Source: an uncultured Anaerolineales bacterium
GTDB taxonomy: Bacteria; Chloroflexota; Anaerolineae; Anaerolineales; Villigracilaceae
Assembly (NCBI GenBank): GCA_937928015.1
Contig: CALFXA010000215.1
Coordinates: forward strand, 1 to 64,000
Length of the DNA stretch: 64,000 bases
Reading direction: 5' to 3'
Numbering within the stretch: the first letter of the stretch is position 1; every line of letters begins with the position of its first letter. Below the pieces are notes generated by a model. The model was not told the DNA's origin and did not search any database. It saw nothing but the letters and a program-made list of their open reading frames with translations. The position numbers and the translations under genes are program-made. Positions 16,650 through 26,500 of this stretch are shown in pieces.

Positions 16650-19288
16650 GCCTGTTTCTCCTGGGTCGGCAGCCAGATATTGAAGACCGCCCCGCCTTCT
16701 GGATCATTCCCAGCCTGAATACGCCCATGATGTTTGTGAATGATGTCATAGGAAATGGTCAGGCCCAGACCGGTGCCGTAATCCTTGCTGGTGACGAAGG
16801 GGTCAAAAATGGCGGACAGGATGGATGAGTCGATGCCGGGACCGGTGTCGGCCACGCGCAAGAGCACTTCCTGATCCTGGTCGAAGTACGCCGTAGAGAC
16901 CATCAGGCGTCCACCCTCGGTCATGGCCTCGACGGCGTTCATCAACAGATTGAGTACCACCTGACGGATCTGGTGAGGCAGGCCGGGAATCTTGGGCAGG
17001 GTAGGATCGGGGTGAAACTCAAAGGAGATCTGGTTGTGACGCAGATGGGTGGCGACCAGGGCATGCACATCCTCGACAACGTCGTTGACCTGCATGAGCT
17101 GAAAAGCCTCGGTGCTCGACGGGCGGTAGGTGGCGCGCAGGCGGGCAAGCAGGGCAGCCATGCGCTCCGATTCGGACAGGACAATGTCGAGGTCCTGGCG
17201 GCCCTGCTCGGAAAGTCCCTGTTCCTCACGCAGGAGGAAGAGCGCATTCTGGATGGCCTGCAAGGGGTTGTTCAACTCGTGCGAGACGGAAGCCAGCAAT
17301 CGTCCCATCGTCGACAGGCGGTCGGCCAGCAGAAGCTGGTTCCGCATGGACTTTTCCATTTGCAGGGAGGATTGCAGGTCGGCGTACAGGTTGGCCTTTT
17401 GGAGCGCGAGCGCCAGTTGGTCGGCCACCGCGCTGACCAGTTGCAGGTCACGCTGGGTCAGTTGACGGGGCGGCAACTGCTGGACGTCCAGCAATCCCAG
17501 AATGTGCCCCTCCACCCTGACCGGCACGGTCAGTTTCGATTGGATCTCGGGCAGGAGCGGGTTCCGAACGAAGGTGACCACCTTGTCCGCATTATTGGTA
17601 AAGAAGGGATTGCCCGTTTCGGCGGTATAACCCACGATACCTTCACCCGCCCGCAAACGGTATTCCTGCTGACGCAATTGACGCCCGATCTCTCCGCTGC
17701 CGGCCCGTATCACGAAGTCACCAGTGGCGGGATTGGCGACAAAGATTTGAACATAGGAATACCCGAAAGTTTCGCTGAGAAATTCCACCACGTCCTGCAT
17801 CAACTCCTGGGGTTCGAGCACCGCCAGCAGCTTCTGGTTGACCAGATACAGTGCGTTGGTTTCCTTCAGCGCATACTGGATATCCTCCAGCATGTGGGCA
17901 TTCTCGATGGCAATGGCGGCGCGGATTCCCAGCGAAGAGAGCAATGCGATTTCATCCGGGTGGAACGCTCCCACCTCCCGCCGATGGACGCTGATCGTTC
18001 CCAAGCGGCGGTCGTTGATCTGGACCGGCGCAACCACCAGAGAGCGATAGGCAACCGGCTGGGATTGATGCAAATAGCGGTGATCCGTATGGACATCGGA
18101 GATGGCAATGGGCTGACCGGATTCCATCACCTGGCCCGCAACCCCTTCCCCCAGACGCATCTTCAACGGGGGTCTGGCTTCGTTGCCCGTTTCATCCACT
18201 GCGGTCGTCGCCCGCGGAGTAAGGACCTGCTGTTCCGGGTCGAGCAAATGCAGCACGACATTCGTGGCATTCGGGATCAATTCCTTCGCCGAATCGACGA
18301 TCAACTGGAGCACCAGATTCAATCCGACTTTTTCGGATTCGCTCAACGCTCGTTCGATTGCGGAGAGAATCTGGGATTCCTTGAGCTGTTTTTCGATCTT
18401 CGTTTCCTGAAGGATGCTATTCAATGCCAGCGTGATTTGTGCGCCCGTCAGTTCAAAATAGGAAATTTCTTCCCAATCGAAATGTTGTGCCTCGTCAAAA
18501 ACAAGAATTACAGCGCCCAGTTTATATTCCCGTGTGGTCAACGGGACGACGATGGCCGACTTTGTAATCTGTTGAAACTCTCGGAAAGGAATGGGATTCA
18601 CCACATGGGGCGAGTTCTGGACATCCTCGATAAACAGGGCCCGTCCACTATCCAGCACAAACTGCGTGGTGGCAGCCTCCTCAGAGTCCAGGACATTGCC
18701 CAAAAGAGGTTGATTCGGGTTACGCGTGGAAGCGGCTAGGGTGACCTGCTGCAATGCGGAGTCCCACAGGGTCAGATAGGCGTAATCGGCTACAAACAGG
18801 TTTTCAAGAATAAGCAGCAGGCGGAAATAAAGATCGGCGGGGTCCCTGGTCTCCAGAATGGTACGGGTTGCCATGTTCACTAAAGTGAGATGGCGGTCCC
18901 GAAAAAGAAGCTTTGCCTGGACTGAATACAATTTCTCGATTTCACGGCGCAGATATCCCATGCCAAAGCTGGTAAGCAGAATAAAGAAATGTCCTGCCAG
19001 AATGCCATTCGACAATTGGAACAATTGATTTGGCTCAAAAATATGAAATTCATCGATCAGGTACAGGTTGATGAAAAAAACCGCCACCCCTGCGATGAAC
19101 CCGCCCCGCTTGTAGTAAAACCATCCCGCGATGATGGACGGTATCGCGATCAGGGCGGGAATCCGAAGAAAAGGAAACGTGACAAGATATAAGATGGAAA
19201 CGCCAGCCAATATCCAAAAGTAGTTGCGACTCCACGTTCGTGTTGCAACTTTTTCCATGAATCCTGAAAAACGAAGATTACTATCCAA
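16646..19288 (-). CDS. Membrane-anchored GAF sensor histidine kinase
   Basis: 880 residues. The N-terminus has about four closely spaced transmembrane helices (about 25-115), resembling the KdpD/DUF4118 four-helix anchor. Three GAF-type domains follow (about 130-300, 310-460, 470-630, the last with NPLLPEIQSKLTVP). HisKA has H670 in SHELNNPLQ, and HATPase_c has NLLMNAVEAM, DTGPGID and GTGLGLT. The start is uncertain: TTG at 19288 has AAGGA seven bases upstream, while ATG at 19258 has AGGA only three bases upstream. It is transcribed first in the locus, divergently from the epimerase at 19440, and its stop overlaps the cognate regulator. Confidence 0.92.
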   Translation of the reverse strand: MDSNLRFSGFMEKVATRTWSRNYFWILAGVSILYLVTFPFLRIPALIAIPSIIAGWFYYKRGGFIAGVAVFFINLYLIDEFHIFEPNQLFQLSNGILAGHFFILLTSFGMGYLRREIEKLYSVQAKLLFRDRHLTLVNMATRTILETRDPADLYFRLLLILENLFVADYAYLTLWDSALQQVTLAASTRNPNQPLLGNVLDSEEAATTQFVLDSGRALFIEDVQNSPHVVNPIPFREFQQITKSAIVVPLTTREYKLGAVILVFDEAQHFDWEEISYFELTGAQITLALNSILQETKIEKQLKESQILSAIERALSESEKVGLNLVLQLIVDSAKELIPNATNVVLHLLDPEQQVLTPRATTAVDETGNEARPPLKMRLGEGVAGQVMESGQPIAISDVHTDHRYLHQSQPVAYRSLVVAPVQINDRRLGTISVHRREVGAFHPDEIALLSSLGIRAAIAIENAHMLEDIQYALKETNALYLVNQKLLAVLEPQELMQDVVEFLSETFGYSYVQIFVANPATGDFVIRAGSGEIGRQLRQQEYRLRAGEGIVGYTAETGNPFFTNNADKVVTFVRNPLLPEIQSKLTVPVRVEGHILGLLDVQQLPPRQLTQRDLQLVSAVADQLALALQKANLYADLQSSLQMEKSMRNQLLLADRLSTMGRLLASVSHELNNPLQAIQNALFLLREEQGLSEQGRQDLDIVLSESERMAALLARLRATYRPSSTEAFQLMQVNDVVEDVHALVATHLRHNQISFEFHPDPTLPKIPGLPHQIRQVVLNLLMNAVEAMTEGGRLMVSTAYFDQDQEVLLRVADTGPGIDSSILSAIFDPFVTSKDYGTGLGLTISYDIIHKHHGRIQAGNDPEGGAVFNIWLPTQEKQA

Positions 19289-19426
19289 AGGATGTTCCTT
19301 ATGCCTGTTTTCGCAGGGAGGAGTTCGAATTCATTTTATTGTAGCATCGGCAAGGCACTCTTCCATTTCAATTCGGGGATAAAAATCGGGGCGGAAGGGA
19401 CCTCCTGCCCGCCCTGCTCCATCTGC

Positions 19427-19432
19427 TATAAT
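19427..19432 (+). promoter_or_regulatory. -10 element of a leaderless promoter for the epimerase gene
   Basis: Perfect TATAAT ending seven bases before the ATG at 19440, so transcription would start at or within a base or two of the start codon. No Shine-Dalgarno precedes this gene. No convincing -35 box is visible. Confidence 0.55.
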
Positions 19433-19439
19433 CCTCCGC

Positions 19440-20402
19440 ATGATTCTGGTTACAGGCGCCACTGGATTTATCGGACGAGCCCTGGTTCGGCAGCTTTTCG
19501 AGACGGGGCATCCGGTGCGGGTGTTGATCCGCCCATCGCGGCGCACCCCGCGTCTACCCAAGGGTGTGCCCGTGGAAGTGGCCGTGGTCAGCCTGGCGGA
19601 CACACGCGGCCTGCGCGCCGCGCTCAACGGCGTGGACACGATCATCCACCTGGCGGGCGCCGAATCTCAGGGCCGCGACGCCAACCTGCGCGTCACCGAC
19701 ATCGAAGGCACGCGCAATTTGGTCGAAGCGGCGCGGGACGCGGGCGTGCAGCACTTCATCTACCTGAGTCACCTCGACGCGGCGCGCGCCTCGGCCTATC
19801 CCGTTTTCAAAGCCAAGGGCATTGCCGAAGAGACCATCCGCCGCTCGGGCGTGCCCTACACCATCCTGCGCTCGGCGGTCGTGTACGGTCCCGAGGATCA
19901 TTTCACCAGCGGGCTGGCGCGCATGATCCGCTCCTCCCCGGGCATTTTCTTCCTGCCGGGCAACGAGGCCAAGGTCGTGCCGCTCATCCAACCTATCTGG
20001 GTCGAGGATCTGGTGGCCTGCCTGCTGTGGACCTATGACAATCCCGAGACCCTCAACCAGGTCTACGAAGTGGGCGGCAGCGAATACTTCACCGTGCGGC
20101 AGGTGGTCGAGATCATTATGAACGCCATCCACGCCCCGCGCCTGTTGATCGAGATTCCGCCCGTGGTACTGCGCGCACTGACCATCTTCCTCGAAAGCGT
20201 GGTCCCCAACTTCCCCGCCTCCTCCTTCTGGATCGACTACATCTTCGTCAGCCGTACCTGTCCTGCCGACGCGACCTCGCGCGCCTTCGGTCTGATGCCC
20301 GCCCGCTTCACCTATCGCCTCGATTACCTGGCGACCAAGCCCTGGTGGCAGCGTCTTTCCGAGTGGGCCTCCAACCTGCGGCCCGCCCGTATGCGTAAAT
20401 AA
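19440..20402 (+). CDS. NAD(P)-dependent epimerase / atypical SDR
   Basis: 320 residues. Rossmann dinucleotide motif GATGFIG at 6-12 directly after MILVT, then AVVSLAD and IIHLAG, as in extended or atypical short-chain dehydrogenases close to the NDUFA9/NmrA-like group. The usual YxxxK pair is not obvious (the relevant segment reads SAYPVFKAKG), so it may be a binding or redox-sensing member rather than a sugar epimerase. The carboxyl half carries a substrate-domain pattern (VGGSEYFTVRQVVEII). The next gene begins eight bases after its stop, so 19440, 20410 and 21282 form a three-gene operon. A perfect TATAAT sits seven bases upstream of the ATG, pointing to a leaderless mRNA. Confidence 0.85.
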   Translation: MILVTGATGFIGRALVRQLFETGHPVRVLIRPSRRTPRLPKGVPVEVAVVSLADTRGLRAALNGVDTIIHLAGAESQGRDANLRVTDIEGTRNLVEAARDAGVQHFIYLSHLDAARASAYPVFKAKGIAEETIRRSGVPYTILRSAVVYGPEDHFTSGLARMIRSSPGIFFLPGNEAKVVPLIQPIWVEDLVACLLWTYDNPETLNQVYEVGGSEYFTVRQVVEIIMNAIHAPRLLIEIPPVVLRALTIFLESVVPNFPASSFWIDYIFVSRTCPADATSRAFGLMPARFTYRLDYLATKPWWQRLSEWASNLRPARMRK

Positions 20403-20409
20403 CCCGAAT

Positions 20410-21285
20410 ATGCCACCCCTGATCCGCCTGATCGAAACCCCCGAAGAAATGACCGCTGTCGAAGAATTGCAGAGCATTGTCTGGCCGGGCAGCGAAACCG
20501 ACGTGGTGCCCGCCCACATGCTTATCACCGCCGTCCACAATGGCGGATTGGTGCTGGGCGCCTTCGTCGGCGATCAACTGGTCGGCTTCGTCTTCGGCTT
20601 CCCCGGGCTGGAGACCACGCCCGACGGTCCGCGCGCCAAGCATTGCTCGCACATGATGGGCATCCATCCCGAGCATCGCGACAGCGGACTCGGCTTCGCC
20701 CTCAAACGCGCCCAGTGGCAGATGGTTCGCCACCAGGGCCTCGACCACATCACCTGGACCTACGATCCGCTGATGAGCCGCAACGCCCACCTCAACATCG
20801 CGCGGCTTGGCTCGGTGTGCAACACCTACCGCCGCTCCGAATACGGCGACATGCGTGACGGCCTGAACGCGGGCCTGCCCTCCGACCGCTTCCAGGTGGA
20901 TTGGTGGATCAACACCCGCCGCGTCGAGCGACGGCTCGGCAAACGCGCCCGACCGCCCCTCAAGCTGCACGACTTCGCCGAAGCCGAACTGCATCCGCTC
21001 TACACCCCACAACGCGGACCCTCAACCTGGGTCCGCCCGCCCGAGCATGTTCCGCCCTTCGAGGAGCATCTGCTGCTGGCCGAGGTCCCCAGCGACTTTC
21101 TGGCCCTCAAAGATGCCGACTTCTCCCTGGCCCGCGACTGGCGCTTCTTTACCCGCGAAGTCTTCGAGACGGCCTTCGCCGCGGGCTACATCGTCACCGA
21201 CTTCATCTTCGAGCGCGGCGACACCCCGCGTAGTTTCTACGTCCTCACCCACGGTGAGACGCCTTTTGGGAAAATCCTCTCATGA
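20410..21285 (+). CDS. GNAT-fold acetyltransferase-like protein
   Basis: 291 residues. The N-terminal half has a GNAT fold: GAFVGDQLVGFVFGF as the beta4 strand, MMGIHPEHRDSGLGFALKRAQ as the acetyl-CoA pyrophosphate loop, then LDHITWTYDPL. The second half is family-specific and contains NIARLG and VDWWIN. It resembles the predicted acetyltransferase group COG3375, whose substrate I do not know. It follows the epimerase by seven bases, and its stop overlaps the next start by four bases (ATGA), so all three genes are co-expressed. Confidence 0.82.
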   Translation: MPPLIRLIETPEEMTAVEELQSIVWPGSETDVVPAHMLITAVHNGGLVLGAFVGDQLVGFVFGFPGLETTPDGPRAKHCSHMMGIHPEHRDSGLGFALKRAQWQMVRHQGLDHITWTYDPLMSRNAHLNIARLGSVCNTYRRSEYGDMRDGLNAGLPSDRFQVDWWINTRRVERRLGKRARPPLKLHDFAEAELHPLYTPQRGPSTWVRPPEHVPPFEEHLLLAEVPSDFLALKDADFSLARDWRFFTREVFETAFAAGYIVTDFIFERGDTPRSFYVLTHGETPFGKILS

Positions 21286-22817
21286 ACCCGTTGCGTGTCG
21301 GCTTGATCCTGCCCGCTGAAACGATCCCCGCCTGGGTCGCGCGTCTGATCGAGCGGCTACGCTCCCAGCCCGAGACCGAGCTGGTGACAACGATCCTCCT
21401 GCCGCAGCCCGAGCTCACCCACGGACTCTTCCGCGCCTACTTCGCCCTCGACCGCCGCGTCTTCCGCCCCAAGCCCAGTCCGTGGGAGTTGACCTCCCTA
21501 CCCGCCGACCTGCCGCGCCTGCATGGCGAGGTCTCCGCGCAAGTGCAATCCCTGCGGCTGGACGTGCTGCTCAACCTGGCCTTGGACACGGTTCCGCCCG
21601 AACTGCCGCCACTGGCCCGCTTCGGCGTCTGGAGTGTGCGCCGCGTGCGCATCGGCTCTCCGCCTGGCTGGCTCGAACTCTGGAACGATGACCCGATCAC
21701 GGCCTGTCACCTTGAAGTGGTCCGCGCGGACCAGCAGCCCTGCATCGTGGCTCGCTCGTTGATGGTCAGCGACTTGCAATCGCTGTCGCGCAATCAGATG
21801 CATCTGCTCTGGCGGACGGCTTCGCTGGTGCCACGTACCCTGCGTCAACTGGCCTTTCGCGGTGAAGCAGACTTCTTCTCCGACACAACCACTCTGCCCG
21901 TGTCGCTGCCCGCTGTTCCGCCGAATCCGCTGCAACTCGGCACACTGGCTTTCCAGCAAGCCTTCCGCTGGCTGCGTGCCAGACTCCCCAAACTCTACAG
22001 CATCGACCAATGGATGTTGATGCTGGCCCCGCGCGGGAGCGACTCCGCACTGAGGTGGGACGGCTTCACCCCGCTCCAGCCGCCGCGCGACCGCTTCTGG
22101 GCTGATCCATTCCTGGTCGAGCGCGACGGCCGCCGCTACATCTTCCTGGAAGAACTGCCCTTCGCCCTCAAGCGCGGCATCCTCGCCTGCATCACGCTCG
22201 ACGAACAGAATCGCATCGCGGACAAAACCATCATCCTCGAACGGCCTTATCATCTCTCGTATCCATTCGTGTTCGAGCACGGCGGTCAGTGGTACATGAT
22301 CCCCGAGACGGGCGGAAACCGCACCATCGAGGTCTATCGCTGCGAGCATTTTCCCGACCGATGGGTCTTCGAGAAGACCCTGATGAGCGGACTCCGCGCC
22401 GTGGACTCGACCCTGATCGAACACGACGGCCGCTGGTGGCTGTTCGCCAACGTCGCCGACGACGAGAACAATGCCACCTGGGATTCGCTGCACCTGTTCT
22501 ACGCCGACAGCCCGCTCTCCGAGGCCTGGACCCCGCATCCGCTCAATCCCATCGTGGCGGATGTGCGCACCGCGCGCCCCGCAGGCCGCATCTTCCGCCG
22601 CGGCGGACAGTTGATCCGCCCTGCCCAAGACTCCTCGCGCCGATACGGCGGGGCGCTGCACCTTCAGCGCATCGACAAACTGTCGGCTACCGAGTACGCT
22701 GAAACCACCATGGAGACACTCGACCCGCTCGAAAAGGGTTTCCTCGCCACCCATACCATCAACTTCCTCGACGACCTGACCGTGATCGACGTGCAGGCGC
22801 GACGCAGAAAGTGGTAA
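21282..22817 (+). CDS. Formyltransferase-like / beta-propeller glycosyltransferase-family protein
   Basis: 511 residues in two parts. The first (about 1-210) resembles the formyltransferase-like N-terminal Rossmann region: VGLILPAE at the start and LRLDVLLNLALD in the middle. The second (about 265-505) is a five-bladed propeller-like unit as in GH43/GH32-type folds and the C-terminal part of glucosamine inositolphosphorylceramide transferase-like proteins: FWADPFLVERDGRRYIFLEE, GGQWYMIPETGGNR, DSTLIEHDGRWWLFAN. I infer a role in glycan or glycolipid assembly; the exact reaction cannot be read. The start overlaps the GNAT gene by four bases. A strong two-way terminator follows immediately. Confidence 0.72.
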   Translation: MNPLRVGLILPAETIPAWVARLIERLRSQPETELVTTILLPQPELTHGLFRAYFALDRRVFRPKPSPWELTSLPADLPRLHGEVSAQVQSLRLDVLLNLALDTVPPELPPLARFGVWSVRRVRIGSPPGWLELWNDDPITACHLEVVRADQQPCIVARSLMVSDLQSLSRNQMHLLWRTASLVPRTLRQLAFRGEADFFSDTTTLPVSLPAVPPNPLQLGTLAFQQAFRWLRARLPKLYSIDQWMLMLAPRGSDSALRWDGFTPLQPPRDRFWADPFLVERDGRRYIFLEELPFALKRGILACITLDEQNRIADKTIILERPYHLSYPFVFEHGGQWYMIPETGGNRTIEVYRCEHFPDRWVFEKTLMSGLRAVDSTLIEHDGRWWLFANVADDENNATWDSLHLFYADSPLSEAWTPHPLNPIVADVRTARPAGRIFRRGGQLIRPAQDSSRRYGGALHLQRIDKLSATEYAETTMETLDPLEKGFLATHTINFLDDLTVIDVQARRRKW

Positions 22818-22855
22818 AAAAGAGACAGGCACCTTTCAAGGTGCCTGTCTCTTTT
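22817..22855. terminator. Two-way intrinsic terminator
   Basis: An 18-bp perfect inverted repeat (AAAAGAGACAGGCACCTT and its complement) with a two-base loop, A-rich on the left and T-rich on the right. It sits exactly between the convergent stops at 22817 (+) and 22857 (-) and can serve both. Confidence 0.9.
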
Positions 22856-22856
22856 A

Positions 22857-23546
22857 TTATTCTCCAAACTTCAACAGCATCAGAATATCTTCCAGCGCGG
22901 CGGCGAAGAGCTCGTGCATGATCTCGTCGCTGACTTTGTATGGGCCGCCGAAGGAACCGTCGCCGTAGACTTCGCGCGCGGTCTTCGCGTCCATGATTGG
23001 GCTGGGGACCTTGGGCGGCACCTTCGGCTCGACAGGCGGCTCCTCGACAAGGGTAAACGGGAAGGCCTCCAGCCAGTTGGCATGGGTCGGCTTGATGTTG
23101 TGCCGCTCGGCCACCGCCTCGGTGGAATGCGAGGTCCACCAGTCGTACCAGTTCAGGCGAAGGCCGGGCAGTTGGTTGATTAAGTCGTTAAGGTGGACGC
23201 GCGCGGGCATGTTCCCGCCGTGGCCGTTCAGCACCAGGATGCGCCGAAAGCCGTAGCCCGCCGCCGAGCGGATCACGTCCTCGACCACGGCGTTGAGCGT
23301 GGAGATACGCAGGCTGAGCGTGCCGGGGTAGGCCAGGAAATACGGCGAGGCACCAAAGTTGAGCGGCGGCGCGACGAGCACGCCCGTCTGCTGGGAGGCG
23401 GCATCCGCCAGGGCCAGGGGAATCTTGACATCGGTGAGCAGGCTAAGGGTGGCGTGTTGTTCCGTCGAGCCGAGGACCAGCATCAGGCGGTCATCCTGCT
23501 CAAGGTAACGCTCCACATCCATCCAGGTCAGGTCTTCGAAGCGCAT
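22857..23546 (-). CDS. Creatininase-family metallo-amidohydrolase
   Basis: 229 residues from the ATG at 23546, two bases after the stop of the penicillin-binding protein gene. The frame stays open upstream, but that part is the TP-rich tail of the PBP gene read in another frame. Family metal ligands are present: E29 and H31 in GSTEQH, D39, and H109 in NGHGGN. The family includes creatinine amidohydrolase, the MftE mycofactocin protease and the ArfB formamide hydrolase of flavin synthesis. No mycofactocin or F420 genes are visible here, so the substrate is unknown. Coupling to the PBP gene suggests co-transcription rather than shared function. Confidence 0.87.
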   Translation of the reverse strand: MRFEDLTWMDVERYLEQDDRLMLVLGSTEQHATLSLLTDVKIPLALADAASQQTGVLVAPPLNFGASPYFLAYPGTLSLRISTLNAVVEDVIRSAAGYGFRRILVLNGHGGNMPARVHLNDLINQLPGLRLNWYDWWTSHSTEAVAERHNIKPTHANWLEAFPFTLVEEPPVEPKVPPKVPSPIMDAKTAREVYGDGSFGGPYKVSDEIMHELFAAALEDILMLLKFGE

Positions 23547-23548
23547 GG

Positions 23549-26500
23549 TTAGGGTCCCGTGGTGGGAGTCTCCGTGGGGGTGGGGGTGGGGGTGGGCGTG
23601 GAAGTCGGCGTCTCCGTCGCGGGCGGCGGCGGGAAGGTCGGCGTCTCGGTGGCGGTTGGCGTCCACGTCGGCGGGGCGAGGGTGGGAGGCGGCTCGGTCG
23701 ATGTGGGTGACGGGGTGGGCGTGGCCAGGTCGAGGTTCAGGCGCACGGATTTACTGACCTCGCCATTCTTGCCCGTGACAGTCAACTTCAGGGTGAAGAC
23801 CCCGTTCGGCAGATTCGAGAGGTCCACCAGATGCAGGGTCCCGTTTTTGACCGGGGAGTTGCCGCCGTTCAGCAGGACCCAGTTGTTAGGATCCGCGCCG
23901 AGGCCGAGTTCCAGCTTCCAGGATTCGAACAAGCCCGTGGCATCCGCCGTACCCTTGATCTCCAGGATGGGCGAGGTGACCTGCTGCCCGTCGGAGACGG
24001 CCAGTTCAAGCTGCGGGTGCGGATCGTCGGCGCGGCACTCGCGCTCGGGAGCATAGACCGGCCTGCGCGGCAGGTCATGCTGATCGAGCCAGTCGCGGCC
24101 CTCGCCGCCTCCGAGCCATTTGCGCGCCCACGGATCGCTCACGTTGAACACGTTCTCGCTTTCGGTGAAATCCTTACAAGCGTTCGAGGCTTCGAGCAGA
24201 GTCCACAGGTCCAGGTTGATGCGGCGCAGCAGGTCCTGGCTGGCGGGAAGCGGAGGCTGGTCCGAGGCGAAGACCTCGGTGTACTGCTGTTTGCAGGAGT
24301 TGGAGGGCTGCGTGCCCGAGAGCGAGCAGACCACGGTATCCACCACGCCGGGCGGACGGTTGAAGGGCGTGGGATTGTTGTTGGTGAGGTACGGCACGGC
24401 AAAGGTCATGAACTGCGACCAGATGGGAGCCGCGCCGGTAAGACCGGTGGTGTTGACCATCGGGGTGTAGTCGGCGTTGCCAACCCATACTCCCGTGACC
24501 AGGTCGGGGGTGTAGCCGAGGGTCCAGTTATCGCGGAAGTCGTTGGTGGTGCCGGTCTTGGCGGCCACGGGGAAGGGCAGATTCAAGACCGAGTTGCGGC
24601 CGAACATCCAGGAGCGGGAGTCGTTGTCCGACAGGATGGAGGAGATCAAATAGGCGTGTTCTGCGCGGATGACCTGCTCGCCGGGCTGGGGCTTGTACTC
24701 GTACACCACGTTGCCCGCAAAGTCGGTGATCTTGAGGATCGCCACCGGCGGCACGCGCTGTCCGCTGTTGGCAAAGACGGAGAACGCGCCTGTCATCTCC
24801 AGCAGCGACACGTCGCCGCCGCCGAGGGTCAGGGCCAGGCCATAGTCGTCGCGGGTCAATGAGGTGATGCCGAGGCGTTTGGCCATCTCGATCATGCCGC
24901 CCTTGCCGTAGATGCCGATGAAATTCAGCGTCTTGACGGCCGGAACGTTGAACGAGTTGGAGAGCGCCACGCGCACGGTGACCGGTCCATGCGATTTGCC
25001 GTCATAGTTGACCGGGATGTAGGGATCGCGCGTGTCGTTGGGGTCGCCCGAAGGCGGGAACTCGGAGGGCACATCCCAGATCAGGGTGGACGGAGTCCAG
25101 CCTTTTTCGAAGGCGGCGACATAGGTGATGGGCTTGATGGATGAGCCGGGCTGGCGCGTCTGGCTGATGGCCATGTTGACCTGGCCCGAGATGGCGTCGT
25201 TGTTGAAATCAGGCGAACCGACCATCGCGAGGATTTCGCCGGTCGAGGGTCGGATGGCAACCAACGCGCCGTTGTGAGCGTTCTTGTCCACCAGAGTCGC
25301 GATCTGCTCGGTGACCAGGCGTTGGGCCTCGTCCTGCAACGTGGGATCGAGCGTGGTGTAGATGGTGAAGCCCGAGCGATAAATGGTCTGCGCATCGTAC
25401 TGTGCCTCCAGCAGGGAGCGCACGTAGTTGACCCAGTGTGGGTAGCGCGTGTCAATGTTGGGCGAGCTGAAGGTGCGATTCTTCATGTCGTCCGCAGCAG
25501 TGGATGCAGCTAATGCGTCCACGCACACGGGCGAGGGATTGTTGCTGACCGGGATACAATTCTGCGACTGGCTGTCTTCGTACATCAACACCAACACTTG
25601 CTGCTGACGTAACAGGGTGGTCTCGCGGTTTGTGTAGATGTCGTACACGGCCGGGGACTGCGGCAGGCCCGCCAGGAAGGAAGCTTCCGCCAGGGTCAAC
25701 TGGTCGGCGGGTTTGCCGAAGTAGGTCTCGGAAGCGGCTTCGATTCCGTAAGCCAGGTTGCCGTAGTAGATTTCGTTCAGGTATAGTTCGAGAATCTCGT
25801 CTTTGGAATAACGGCGTGTGATCTCAGCGGCCAGGATGATCTCGCGCGCCTTGCGCGTCACCGTGCGCTGACTGCGCTCCTCGGGCGAAAGCAGGAGCGC
25901 GCGCGCCAACTGCTGCGTGATGGTGGATGCGCCGCCGCTCTGTCCGCCCGTGAGGTAGTTCTGCCACAGGGCGCGAACGATCGCCCAGAAGTCGAAGCCG
26001 GGATGACTGTAGAATTCCTTGTCTTCGGTGGCGATGGTGGCCGCCACCAGGTTGGGCGAGATCTTGTTGAGCGGGACGTAGGTGCGGCGGCCCGCGCTGG
26101 GGTCGAGGATCTCGTACAGCAAGTTGCCGTTGCGGTCGAGGATGCGCGTGGTCTCGAATTGCGAGGCGCGATTCTTCAAATCCTCGACACTGGGCAGGGT
26201 CCGCGCGATGGAGTAATACTCGTACACCGCAACGGACCCCAGGCACAAGCCGACGATGACAACCAGGAAGATCGAGACGATCAGTCCGCGCACCAGACAG
26301 CCCATGCTTCCGCGCCAGTCGATGTTGCTCCAGAACGGAGGGGCGGGTGGAGCCGGCGGCGGGACGTAGGCAGGCGGCGGCTGGGTGACGCGCGTCTGCT
26401 GCGCGGGGCGGCGGCCCGTGCTGGGCGGCTCGTACGCGGCGCGAGTGACACGCGTGCCGGCCATGTCGATCTGGTCCACGCGGCGCGGTAGAGGCATGTT

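Noticed and set aside
16973..18739. 588-codon plus-strand frame opposite the sensor kinase
   Set aside because: Codon-bias shadow of a GC-rich kinase gene; composition is His/Gln/Arg rich with no domain.
23547..23666. N-terminal extension of the creatininase-family protein rich in His-Pro
   Set aside because: It is the TP-rich end of the PBP gene in another frame; the internal ATG at 23546 follows the PBP stop directly.
23552..23720. Short tandem-like DNA repeats (GTGGGGGTGGG type) considered as CRISPR or minisatellite
   Set aside because: They encode the Thr-Pro tail of the PBP; no spacers of constant length.
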